Positions 17,626-25,008 of a stretch of 64,000 nt of DNA are shown here, one piece after another. The notes under the pieces are model-generated. The model was given only the letters and a program-made list of their open reading frames with translations. It did not search any database and had not been told where the DNA came from. Every line of letters begins with the position of its first letter. Position 1 is the stretch's first letter. The position numbers and the translations under genes were made by a program. This DNA is from Pseudomonas sp. B28(2017) (GTDB lineage: Bacteria; Pseudomonadota; Gammaproteobacteria; Pseudomonadales; Pseudomonadaceae): assembly GCF_002113025.1 (NCBI RefSeq), contig NZ_NEJH01000001.1, positions 434,001 to 498,000 of the forward strand, in the 5' to 3' direction.

Positions 17626-18723
17626 GTGGGCCTGCACAAACTGACTCAAGCAATACTGCTGGTGCTTGCACCCCTGTGTGTGCAGGCCGCCGACACCGCC
17701 AGACCGGTGGTCAACCTGTACATCTGGGGCGAGTACCTGGCCCCGGACACCTTGAAGAATTTCGAGGAAAAAACCGGCATCCATGTGGTGGCCGACCACT
17801 TCGATTCCCTGGAAACCGTCGAGACCAGGCTGCTCACCGGCCGCAGTGGCTACGACCTGGTGCTGACGGCCGGGCAGCATCTGTCCCGGGCTATCGAGAG
17901 CGGCGCGGTGCAGACGGTCGACAAGCAGCAACTGCCACATTTCGCCGGCGTCGGCGAGGAGTTCCGCCAGCACATGGCGGTGTTCGATCCGGGCAACCGT
18001 TATGCCGGGATCTACGCCTGGGGCACCACGGGCGTGGGTTATCAGGAAGAGGCCGTGAAACAGCGCCTGCCCGACGCGCCGACAGCCAGTTGGGCGATGC
18101 TGTTCGATCCAGCCGTGGTCTCGAAATTCGCCGATTGCGGGGTCAGCCTGCTCAACGATCCCAACGAAGTGTTCGCGGCGGTCATGAAATACATGGGGCT
18201 GGACATCAACCGTCAGAACCTCGACGACCTGAAACTGGCCGAGCAGCAACTGGCGAAGATTCGGCCTTACATTCGTTACTTCGACAACGACCTGAACATC
18301 AGCGACCTGGCCAACGGCAACACCTGCGTGGCGATGTCGTGGAACGGCAACGTGGGCATCGCGGCGGGCCAGGCCCAGGCAGCGGGCAAACCCTATTCGC
18401 TGACGTATCGCATACCGAAGGAGGGCACCTTGATCTGGTTCGATGCCATGGTCATTCCCAAGGATGCGCCGCATCCAAAGGCCGGTCTTGCGCTGATGGA
18501 CTACCTGATGACCCCGGAAGTGATCGCACCGATCACCGACACCATCCACTACGCCAATGCGATCACGGCGGCGGACGGCTTGATCGACCCGGCGATTCGC
18601 AATGATCCGGGGACATATCCGCCGGCCGCGGTCAGGGCTTCGCTGTACAGCAAGAATGACAATGGCAAGGCGTTCAACCGGGCGTTGGTCCGGGCGTTCA
18701 GCCGGTTGAAATCGGGGTTGTGA
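17626..18723 (+). CDS. Polyamine-type ABC transporter substrate-binding protein (PotF/SpuD type)
   Basis: A 365-residue periplasmic binding protein, with a signal peptide of about 21 residues (VLAPLCVQAADTA). VVNLYIWGEYLAPDTLKNFEEKTGIHV is the start signature of putrescine/spermidine binding proteins, and MSWNGNVGIAAGQAQ sits in the ligand cleft region. It probably binds putrescine, agmatine or a related amine. The GTG at 17626 is chosen because AGGGAG is seven bases upstream; a GTG at 17620 overlaps the aguA stop but is too near that RBS. It is an orphan binding protein with no permease beside it. Confidence 0.83.
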   Translation: MGLHKLTQAILLVLAPLCVQAADTARPVVNLYIWGEYLAPDTLKNFEEKTGIHVVADHFDSLETVETRLLTGRSGYDLVLTAGQHLSRAIESGAVQTVDKQQLPHFAGVGEEFRQHMAVFDPGNRYAGIYAWGTTGVGYQEEAVKQRLPDAPTASWAMLFDPAVVSKFADCGVSLLNDPNEVFAAVMKYMGLDINRQNLDDLKLAEQQLAKIRPYIRYFDNDLNISDLANGNTCVAMSWNGNVGIAAGQAQAAGKPYSLTYRIPKEGTLIWFDAMVIPKDAPHPKAGLALMDYLMTPEVIAPITDTIHYANAITAADGLIDPAIRNDPGTYPPAAVRASLYSKNDNGKAFNRALVRAFSRLKSGL

Positions 18724-18755
18724 CAGGTCGTTGATGTTGTGTTGACTGGAATGAC

Positions 18756-18836
18756 TTCTTCGCGAGCAGGCTCGCTCCCACAAGGGACCTCATAAACACT
18801 GAGATCCAATGTGGGAGCGAGCCCTGCTCGCGAAGA
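18756..18836. repeat. REP pair (REPIN)
   Basis: CTTCGCGAGCAGGCTCGCTC (from about 18758) and GTGGGAGCGAGCCCTGCTCG (from 18811) form an inverted pair that can fold into one long hairpin. It separates the polyamine-binding gene from the convergent alkA-like gene. Confidence 0.85.
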
Positions 18837-18849
18837 ACGATAACGCTGT

Positions 18850-19467
18850 CTACCGCCCGGGCACCCGCCACAAATACCAGGAGGCCACCGTCCGGTAAGG
18901 GCTCCACCCCAACCCGATCTCGGTCATCTGCCTGCGCGTCGGCTGCACCTCCAGGCCCTTGAGTCGCCTATAGCCCTCACGTACGCCAAAGTCATCGGCC
19001 GGCAGGATGTCCGGCCGATCCAGGCTGTAGATCAGCAACATCTCGACGGTCCAGCGGCCCACACCGCGTAGCGTGATCAGGCGTTCGATCAGCGCTTCAT
19101 CGTCCATGGCCAGCGCCGTGGCGTAATCCGGCACCACGCCGTCCAGCGACGCCTGGGCGATGCCTTGAATGGTCGCGATCTTGCTCGCGGAAAACCCGCA
19201 ACTGCGCAATCTGTCGAAATCGGTCGCGACGATCTGTTCAGGCCTGGGGAACGAGCCCGAACCGAACAGCGCCAGCAGCCGGCCGACAATCGCATCGCCG
19301 GCCTTGGCATGCAGTTGCTGATAGGCAATCGCCCGCACCAGCGACTCATACGGATCACGCGCCGGATGCGGCTGGTGCAGGCACGGGCCGATGGCGTCGA
19401 TGTGGCGGCGCCAGTCGTCATCGATGGCGGCCAGGAACACACAGGCCGCCTGATAGCCGTCGGACAT
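18850..19467 (-). CDS. DNA-3-methyladenine glycosylase II family protein (AlkA-like)
   Basis: A 205-residue HhH-GPD DNA glycosylase that removes alkylated bases. The helix-hairpin-helix is LITLRGVGRWTVEMLLIYSL (about 130-149) and the catalytic Asp is in LPADDFGVREGY (about 155-166). It lacks the N-terminal domain of E. coli AlkA, as short Pseudomonas versions do. It is the last gene of the ada / PEP-mutase-like / alkA unit and starts 4 bp after the previous stop, which supports co-induction by alkylation damage. Confidence 0.88.
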   Translation of the reverse strand: MSDGYQAACVFLAAIDDDWRRHIDAIGPCLHQPHPARDPYESLVRAIAYQQLHAKAGDAIVGRLLALFGSGSFPRPEQIVATDFDRLRSCGFSASKIATIQGIAQASLDGVVPDYATALAMDDEALIERLITLRGVGRWTVEMLLIYSLDRPDILPADDFGVREGYRRLKGLEVQPTRRQMTEIGLGWSPYRTVASWYLWRVPGR

Positions 19468-19471
19468 GGGC

Positions 19472-20284
19472 TCAGACGTTCCCGAACGGTTTCAACAGGG
19501 CGTTCACTTCGCCATAGGTGAAGGCCTTCAGGTCGTGGGTATCGAGCTTGCCGGTTTGCAGAAAGCTTTTGGCAATGCCGGCCATGGCACCGTAGAGGAA
19601 TTCGGCGATGCCTGAACCTGCGGTCAGGCGGCGTACGCCAAGTGCCTCGAGCACTTCGGGCGACGGCAGGCCCGGGAAGCCAAGCACATTCAATGGCAGC
19701 GAGGTGCCCCGGCACAGCGCCTTGATCTCGTACTCCGCGGTAACGCCCGCCGCGAACAGGCCATTGGCACCGGCCGCCTGATACAGCGCGGCACGCTTGA
19801 GGGTTTCGGCGACGCGATCCTCGGCAGGCACCAGGCCCCGCAAGTAGACATCGGTGCGCGCATTGATGAACAGGTTCACCTGACGGCGATCGGCTACCTG
19901 GCGCGCAGTTTCAATCTTGCTTGCCAGCAAATCCGGCGGCGAAGAACCGTCCTCGATATTGATCCCGACCGCGCCAGCGGCGATCACGGCGTCAACCACT
20001 TTTGCCACCTGTTCCAGGTCATCGGAGTAACCGGCCTCGATGTCCACGGTCAGCGGCACCGAAATGACCCGGGCAATCGACTCGACGGTCGAGACCAGAC
20101 GCTCAAGGGGCAGGGTGTTGCCATCCGGGTAGCCATGCACCCAGGCCACCGCCGCGCTACTGGTGGCCACGGCCTTGTTGCCCAGTTGCTCCACCAGCCG
20201 TGCCCCGGCGGCATCGGCGACGTTGGTGAGGATCAGCAAACCCTCGTGATGGAGTTGGTGCAGTTGATTGTCGAGCCTGTCCAT
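19472..20284 (-). CDS. Isocitrate lyase/PEP mutase superfamily protein
   Basis: A 270-residue TIM-barrel enzyme. Metal-binding acidic motifs are visible as TVDIEAGYSDD (about 79-89) and GINIEDG (about 108-114), and NLFINARTDVYL is typical of the superfamily. The isocitrate-lyase KKCGH signature is absent, so it is closer to oxaloacetate decarboxylase, carboxyphosphonoenolpyruvate-type or 2-methylisocitrate-lyase-like relatives. It sits between ada and alkA with 35 bp and 4 bp gaps. Why a C-C lyase should be in an alkylation-repair operon is unknown. The start at 20284 follows AAGGAAA. Confidence 0.85.
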   Translation of the reverse strand: MDRLDNQLHQLHHEGLLILTNVADAAGARLVEQLGNKAVATSSAAVAWVHGYPDGNTLPLERLVSTVESIARVISVPLTVDIEAGYSDDLEQVAKVVDAVIAAGAVGINIEDGSSPPDLLASKIETARQVADRRQVNLFINARTDVYLRGLVPAEDRVAETLKRAALYQAAGANGLFAAGVTAEYEIKALCRGTSLPLNVLGFPGLPSPEVLEALGVRRLTAGSGIAEFLYGAMAGIAKSFLQTGKLDTHDLKAFTYGEVNALLKPFGNV

Positions 20285-20319
20285 CGAGTTTCCTTCCTTA
20301 TGAAAAATCTGTGGGGGGA

Positions 20320-21402
20320 TCAGAACGCCAATGGCTCCGTTAGCTGCACCGCTGCGTTCTCCAGCCTGAGCAGAAACGCCTTGCGCGGCTGGCCTCCAGC
20401 GTAGCCGGTCAACGAACCGTCGGCGCCGATCACCCGATGGCATGGCACGACAATCGATAAGCGGTTATGCCCGTTGGCCAGGCCCACCGCCCGGCTGGCA
20501 CCGGGCTTGCCTAGAGCCGCCGCGATGGCGCCGTAGGTGGTGGTCCTGCCGTAAGGGATTTTCACCAGTTCAGCCCAGACCCGCCGGGAAAACTCGCTGC
20601 CAGGCATGTGCAGGGCAACGCTGAACTCCGTGAGTGTGCCGGCGAAATACGCGGACAACTGCGCTTCGATCTGTTGCAAATGCAGGTTGTGTCCCGGTGC
20701 CACGGCGTAACCGAAACGATTTTGCAGCGCTTCGACCGAAGGGGTCAGCGATAGCTGATCGAGAAACTCCAGCAGCACCAGCCCACGCCGTTCGGCCATG
20801 GCGATCATCGGTCCCAGTGGCGTGGTCAGGCGGGTGAACAGCAGCGGCTCGCTGTTGGCCGCGCGGCCCGGGGTGATGTGAAACGACTTCTGAAAGGCAT
20901 CGCGAAAACCGCTCAGGGACTCGTAGCCGGAATCGAATGCGACGTCGTCGATGGAGTCGCCCTGTTTGATTCCGCCCAATGCCAAACCCAGGCGCCGGGC
21001 GCGCAGCCACGCGTGGAAGGTCATGCCGAAATGCTGCTTGAACCAGCGACGCAGTTTCAGTGGTTCGATGCCTTCGGCCAGTAGCCGGATGTCGGTCCAG
21101 CGTTGCTCCGGGGCGGCATCTACCGATTTGAACAGTTTCTGCACCCAGTCCGGCGCGCTGGCGGCGCTGTCCAGCGGTTTGCAGCGCAGGCAGGCGCGGT
21201 AGCCTGCCGACAGGCATTGTTCGGTGTTGGCAAAGAACTCGACGTTCTCCGGCTTCGGGCTGCGGGCAGTGCAACCGGGGCGGCAGAAGATTCGAGTGGT
21301 CTTGACCGCCGTGAAAAACACCCCCTCGTAGGAGGTGTCTCGCTCGAGCATGGCGCGAACCATCTCGGCACGGGGCGGCAGCAGCGTTTTTTGTAGGTTC
21401 AT
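20320..21402 (-). CDS. ada: Ada: methylphosphotriester/O6-methylguanine methyltransferase and regulator
   Basis: A 360-residue two-part protein. The N-domain has the zinc cysteines Cys40 and Cys44 (RIFCRPGC) and the CLRC pair near 72-75; Cys40 is the equivalent of E. coli Cys38, which accepts methyl groups from phosphotriesters. An AraC-type DNA-binding stretch follows (about 100-190, FDSGYESLSGFRDAFQ). The C-terminal methyltransferase has the acceptor cysteine in IVVPCHRVIG. Methylated Ada activates its own operon, so the two genes downstream (PEP-mutase-like, alkA-like) are probably under its control. The start at 21402 (MNLQKTLLPP) is preferred over 21438. Confidence 0.92.
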   Translation of the reverse strand: MNLQKTLLPPRAEMVRAMLERDTSYEGVFFTAVKTTRIFCRPGCTARSPKPENVEFFANTEQCLSAGYRACLRCKPLDSAASAPDWVQKLFKSVDAAPEQRWTDIRLLAEGIEPLKLRRWFKQHFGMTFHAWLRARRLGLALGGIKQGDSIDDVAFDSGYESLSGFRDAFQKSFHITPGRAANSEPLLFTRLTTPLGPMIAMAERRGLVLLEFLDQLSLTPSVEALQNRFGYAVAPGHNLHLQQIEAQLSAYFAGTLTEFSVALHMPGSEFSRRVWAELVKIPYGRTTTYGAIAAALGKPGASRAVGLANGHNRLSIVVPCHRVIGADGSLTGYAGGQPRKAFLLRLENAAVQLTEPLAF

Positions 21403-21499
21403 GGGCGCAGCATAGATCGCGTCATGGGTGGCCTCCACCGGAAAATCGACAGCGAATTTCGCACCGGAAAGTGAGCTCTCACAGAAAAAAACAAAGCCT

Positions 21500-21756
21500 T
21501 CAGGCTCGACGCGCCATCAGCAGCACCGACGCCGCCGACAGCAACCCGGCGCAGCAGCGGTTGAATATCCGCTTGCCCGACGGCCTGGCGAACCAGCGGC
21601 GCATGTGCAGGCCCATGTAGGCATAGGCGCCGATGGCGATCCATTCCAGCACCAGAAACAGCACGCCCAACACCACGAACTGCGGCGCAAGGGCATGGGT
21701 CGAATCGACGAATTGCGGCAGGAACGCGGTGAAAATCAGGATGGCCTTGGTGTTGC
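21500..21756 (-). pseudogene. LysE-family exporter, C-terminal fragment (split gene, part 2)
   Basis: The minus strand from 21756 reads NTKAILIFTAFLPQF through to GLHMRRWFARPSGKRIF and ends at TGA (21500-21502), about 85 codons. It aligns with residues 122-206 of the intact LysE homologue at 22090, sharing for example IFTAFLPQFV and AYAYMGLH. It has no start of its own. Joined to the fragment at 25009-25373 across the TTGC repeat, it gives an uninterrupted 205-residue frame, so it is the second half of a gene split by insertion. Local GC is high, like the rest of the chromosome. Confidence 0.9.
21753..21756. repeat. Left TTGC copy flanking the 3.25-kb insertion
   Basis: TTGC here matches TTGC at 25009-25012. 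Deleting one copy plus the DNA between them restores codons GGC-AAC-ACC-AAG of the split LysE gene, as expected for a 4-bp target duplication. Short microhomology from illegitimate recombination is the alternative. Confidence 0.6.
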
Positions 21757-21797
21757 TTGAGCCTAGCTTGATTTCACCCAGCAGGACGGCAGCTTTC

Positions 21798-21982
21798 GAT
21801 CGATTCTGTTGAAAAAGTCGACCCGCCCTGGCTATCCGTGTATCGAGCGGTGAAAGCGCCTTTTTTGCACGCCGCTACGTCAAATCTGAGTCCTGGACCT
21901 TCTGCGCAAACACAGATTTCAATCTCAGACGCGCACTTTTCTGCAGTGGAAACCACTTCCGACTTTTTCAACAGAATCGATC
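21798..21982. mobile_element. MITE-like element, copy 1 (177 bp, target duplication GATC)
   Basis: The element spans 21802-21978. Its ends are GATTCTGTTGAAAAAGTCG and the exact reverse complement CGACTTTTTCAACAGAATC (19-bp perfect inverted repeats). GATC flanks both sides (21798-21801, 21979-21982), a palindromic 4-bp duplication. There is no transposase frame inside. The interior shares blocks such as GCCTTTTTTGCA and ACTTTTCTGCAG with copy 2, in the same orientation. Confidence 0.85.
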
Positions 21983-22089
21983 AAAAACTGCCTGTCGTTT
22001 CAGCAACCCGCCTGGTGGCATTTTCGGTATCGACCCTTTATGTTTCGATTTTTGAATAAATCAATAACGACTTTCGCAGAGGAGTCACT

Positions 22090-22710
22090 ATGAATCTTGC
22101 CGTTTTGGCGCTGTTCCTCCCGGCTTGCTTCGCTCTAAATATGGCACCAGGACCTAACAACTTGTTATCGATCAGAAATGCGACGACCTACGGTTTCGCC
22201 ACTTCTTGCTTGGCTGGCGTCGGTCGGCTGGCAGCGTTTTCGTTGATGATTGCGCTGGCGTCGGCTGGGCTTGCTGTGGTGCTGCAAGCCTCGGAGTTGC
22301 TGTTCTATGGAGTCAAGATTCTTGGTTCGGCCTATCTGATTTATCTGGCGTATCAGTTATGGACGGCAGATACGCAGGTCGAGCTCGGCCAAAAGACTGC
22401 TCCATTAGGTTTATTCGCGCTGGCTAGGCAGGAGTTTTTGGTAGCTATCGGAAATCCAAAAGCGGTGTTGATTTTTACCGCGTTTTTGCCGCAGTTCGTT
22501 GAGTCTTCAGCGCCAGTAGCTCCCCAGTTCCTTGTGTTGGGCGGGCTGTTCCTTGTCCTGGAATGGATTGCTATCAGTGCATACGCCTACATGGGGCTAC
22601 ACCTGCGTCGCTGGTTTGCCCAGCCGAGAGGAAAGCAGATTTTCAATCGCTCATGCGCAGTATTGTTGTCGGCAGCCGCCTCAGTGCTGCTTTTGGCGCG
22701 TCGTGCCTGA
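22090..22710 (+). CDS. LysE-family amino acid exporter (intact, inside the insertion)
   Basis: A 206-residue inner-membrane exporter with about six helices and the family motif NMAPGPNNLLSI (about 17-28). It resembles the split outer gene closely, about 70% identical by eye over the first 120 residues, yet its codons are much AT-richer (about 47-52% GC in sampled lines). It likely exports an amino acid or related metabolite and would functionally replace the interrupted gene. It runs on the opposite strand to that gene. RBS GAGGAG precedes the ATG. Substrate unknown. Confidence 0.88.
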   Translation: MNLAVLALFLPACFALNMAPGPNNLLSIRNATTYGFATSCLAGVGRLAAFSLMIALASAGLAVVLQASELLFYGVKILGSAYLIYLAYQLWTADTQVELGQKTAPLGLFALARQEFLVAIGNPKAVLIFTAFLPQFVESSAPVAPQFLVLGGLFLVLEWIAISAYAYMGLHLRRWFAQPRGKQIFNRSCAVLLSAAASVLLLARRA

Positions 22711-23012
22711 CAAGATGACCAAGTGAGTTGGTCGCAGAACACTGCTGCCGATTTCTATAGGAACTAGTCAGTCTTCTATTGGCGTTAGTGCCTCTAAAAG
22801 AATTTATATTAGCAATCGCTCGGGTTGCCTGGTCTGAGCGTGATTAGGCAGTCGCAACGCACATCGGGAAGGGCTTGTTTCGACCCGATGCTGCCGGTCT
22901 ATAACGGTACCTGTCGCGCATGGCAGTGTCTGTTCGCAGAGACGTTGCTGCGTATCACAAGGTCGGATGTTCTGGTATAAAAATTCCCCTACTCAAGTCA
23001 CGGACGACGACC
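22711..23012. other. Intergenic gap inside the insertion
   Basis: About 300 bp without a convincing gene. AT content is higher than in the surrounding chromosome. GAAGGGCTTGTTTCGACCC near 22868 resembles GAAGGGCCGCTTTCGACCC just after the GNAT stop (23461), so the GNAT gene is bracketed by an imperfect 19-bp direct repeat (16 of 19 identical). No terminator or operator was recognised. Confidence 0.4.
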
Positions 23013-23462
23013 ATGCTGATACGCAAGATGACTCAGGAAGACCTGCCGAGCGCCAATGCCCTGTGCCTGGAGGCGTTCATGCTGGCGGTTGCGCCCTCGC
23101 TGTCGGCGCAGGGCGTGGAAACCTTCACAAAGGTGGCTGCGCAGAAGGCGTTTGCCGAACGAATGGTAAGTGACAACCTGATGCTGGTTTGTGTCGCAGA
23201 GGGAACCCTGGTCGGGCTGATCGAGCTAAAGGAAGGGCGTCATGTGGCGATGCTGTTCGTTGCGCCGGTCTGGCAGCGCCACGGCGTTGGCAAGCGCTTG
23301 GTGAATGCGGCTCTGGAGCAGGCCAGGGCCAATGTAGTAACAGTCAGAGCGTCGCTGTCTTCAGTGGCCGCTTATCAACGTTACGGTTTTGCGTTGGCAG
23401 GGGAAGTGGGCGAGCTTGCCGGGCTGATCTATCAACCGATGGAGAAGCGGTTGACCATTTGA
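23013..23462 (+). CDS. GNAT-family N-acetyltransferase
   Basis: A 149-residue acetyltransferase. The acetyl-CoA-binding motif A is VAPVWQRHGVGKRLVNAAL (about 85-103), with the Q/RxxGxG/A pattern as QRHGVG. SVAAYQRYGFALAGE supplies the motif-B tyrosine region. The opening MLIRKMTQEDLPSANALCLEAF is typical of the fold. It probably acetylates a small amine or amino acid. It lies between the exporter and the IS110 remnant, inside the inserted DNA. The ATG at 23013 is preferred over a longer frame from 22920, whose leader does not look like GNAT sequence. Confidence 0.83.
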   Translation: MLIRKMTQEDLPSANALCLEAFMLAVAPSLSAQGVETFTKVAAQKAFAERMVSDNLMLVCVAEGTLVGLIELKEGRHVAMLFVAPVWQRHGVGKRLVNAALEQARANVVTVRASLSSVAAYQRYGFALAGEVGELAGLIYQPMEKRLTI

Positions 23463-23469
23463 AGGGCCG

Positions 23470-23625
23470 CTTTCGACCCAGGCTACCGTACGCGCACTCG
23501 CGTTTAAGTGGATTCGGATTCTGTACCGGGTCTGGCAGACCAGGACGCTCTACGATGAAACCACCTATTTGAATGCCTTGAGGAAGCGTGGTTCAACGCT
23601 CCTCAAGAACCTCGATTTTGGTTGA
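23470..23625 (+). pseudogene. IS110-type transposase, C-terminal remnant
   Basis: The plus-strand frame ending at TGA 23625 reads VRALAFKWIRILYRVWQTRT and continues YDETTYLNALRKRGSTLLKN. This resembles the extreme C-terminus of Pseudomonas IS110-family transposases, where a FKWIRI segment and YDE..Y..AL precede the end. There is no start and no catalytic part (DEDD or Transposase_20 core), so only the tail survives. It marks past insertion-sequence activity inside the inserted segment. The left limit is approximate because similarity fades before 23482. Confidence 0.6.
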
Positions 23626-23833
23626 CTGACTTCCTCAGGGCGTGAAGCTGTCAGTCGTACAGGATTTACCATTGGAGGCCCAGATGAACCGCCCGGTAAC
23701 CTTCAAGACGGCGCATCCAAGGCGGCCACGTCGAACAGGCAATTCAATCGCGACCTGAGCAAACACGGCTAGGCGCGGGCACGCCGGTATAGTCGACTCT
23801 ATTGCCTACCGTATTTCCCGGAGCCTCCATCCA

Positions 23834-24703
23834 GTGTCTGACTTGCTGATCAACGCCGCCTACACAAAACGCTTCGACCTGGTACTCGCCTACATCGACG
23901 CCAATCTCGAAGGTGACTTGTCCGTGAGGACGTTGAGCCAAGTCGCGAATTTTTCGGCGTTTCACTTCCATCGACAATTCACCGCGTTCGTGGGCGTGCC
24001 TGTTTCACGTTATGTACAACTGATGCGACTACGACGCGCGGCGCATCGCTTGTCTTCCCTCGCGGATTACTCGGTGCTGGACGCCGCTTTCGGTGCGGGT
24101 TTCGAAAGCCCCGAAGCATTTTCCAGGGCGTTCAGGCGGGCGTTCGGTACGACGCCGAGTGCATTCAGGAAGCAACCGAATTGGCAGGTCTGGAGTGCGG
24201 TGTTCACCATCCCTCATTTTTCCAGGAGCATCATCATGCAGATACGAATTGTGGAGTTTCACGAAGTCAGGGTTGCAGCATTAGAGCATTGCGGAGCGCC
24301 CGGGCTCATTAATGAGAGCGTGCGTAAATTTATCGAGTGGCGCATGCAGAGCGGACAGTCGCCGGTGGCATCAAGTCGCAGCTTTGGTATTCCTTTCGGC
24401 AACCCCGATACGACCCCGGCCGAAGAGTTCCGGTTTGCAATCTGCGGCGAGATTCACGAAGCGGTAGCAGCGAATGAGTTCGGCGTAACCGAGAGGGTTA
24501 TCCCTGGCGGGCGCTGCGTCGTGGTGCGTCACGTGGGCTCGACGGATCACATCGGCGAATCGATCTATCCGATCTATCGCGACTGGCTCCCTACCAGCGG
24601 CGAGGAGCTTCGAGACCAGCCGCTGTTCTTCGATTATCTAAGCATTTCCCCCGAGACACCGCAGGATCAATGGCAGACCGATATTTATGTGCCTTTGCAA
24701 TAG
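23834..24703 (+). CDS. AraC-family regulator with GyrI-like effector domain
   Basis: A 289-residue regulator. The AraC DNA-binding domain is N-terminal (about 10-112, RTLSQVANFSAFHFHRQFTAFVG and AFGAGFESPEAFSRAFRRAFG), and a GyrI-like ligand-binding domain follows (about 135-289, IRIVEFHEVRVAALEH to the end). This is the Rob/SoxS-like layout in which the C-domain binds small hydrophobic or cationic compounds. It may control the exporter or GNAT genes of the insertion. The start codon is GTG at 23834. A MITE-like copy begins 82 bp after the stop. Confidence 0.85.
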   Translation: MSDLLINAAYTKRFDLVLAYIDANLEGDLSVRTLSQVANFSAFHFHRQFTAFVGVPVSRYVQLMRLRRAAHRLSSLADYSVLDAAFGAGFESPEAFSRAFRRAFGTTPSAFRKQPNWQVWSAVFTIPHFSRSIIMQIRIVEFHEVRVAALEHCGAPGLINESVRKFIEWRMQSGQSPVASSRSFGIPFGNPDTTPAEEFRFAICGEIHEAVAANEFGVTERVIPGGRCVVVRHVGSTDHIGESIYPIYRDWLPTSGEELRDQPLFFDYLSISPETPQDQWQTDIYVPLQ

Positions 24704-24781
24704 CGGACAGGTCGCTACTGGTTTGAAACGATCGTCGTTGGTTCATCGTTGTAAGCTGCCTCTCGCCAAGGGGCAGCTATT

Positions 24782-24965
24782 GGCCGATTCTGTTGAAAAA
24801 GTCGGTCCGCCCAAACTGCCTGGTCATTGAGGTTAAAACGCCTTTTTTGCACACTGCTACGTGAAATCCGAGTCCGGAAGCCTCTGCCGAAAGTAAAGAC
24901 TTCAATCTCGGACGCATACTTTTCTGCAGCAGAAACCATGGTCGACTTTTTCACCAGAATCGGCC
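24782..24965. mobile_element. MITE-like element, copy 2 (176 bp, target duplication GGCC)
   Basis: The element spans 24786-24961, with ends GATTCTGTTGAAAAAGTCG and CGACTTTTTCACCAGAATC (18 of 19 complementary). GGCC flanks both sides (24782-24785, 24962-24965). It has the same orientation as copy 1 and similar internal blocks. Because each copy has its own, different flanking tetranucleotide, the two seem to have inserted independently and not to form the ends of one composite transposon. Confidence 0.85.
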
Positions 24966-25008
24966 GAAGGTGGTCTATCGAGAGGTTTCATATTGCCCAT
25001 CATTAGGT

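Larger units (their letters stand above)
21757..25008. mobile_element. 3.25-kb insertion carrying lysE, GNAT and AraC genes
   Basis: This segment interrupts a LysE-family gene and is bounded by TTGC repeats. It contains an intact LysE homologue, a GNAT gene, an IS110-type transposase remnant, an AraC-GyrI-type regulator gene and two MITE-like elements. Sampled GC in the inner lysE is about 50% against about 70% in the outer fragment, pointing to foreign origin. The outermost 41 bp (left) and 43 bp (right) lie outside the MITEs and show no clear inverted repeat, and no complete transposase is present, so the mechanism of entry is unknown. Alternatives are a decayed transposon or illegitimate recombination. 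Confidence 0.7.

Noticed and set aside
21774..21971. Short minus-strand frame inside MITE copy 1 (MKKSEVVSTAEKC...), and the similar frame at 24715-24954.
   Set aside because: The frames simply read the conserved MITE sequence and its inverted repeats; they diverge beyond the element and have no RBS of note. They are not treated as genes.
23626..23833. A 24-codon frame starting at ATG 23684 after GGAGG.
   Set aside because: Too short, composition like decayed DNA, and no similarity seen; probably a fragment beside the transposase remnant.
21757..25008. Reading the two MITE copies as the ends of one composite transposon.
   Set aside because: Each copy has its own matching 4-bp flank (GATC or GGCC), and the gene break lies outside both, so composite transposition does not explain the joints.
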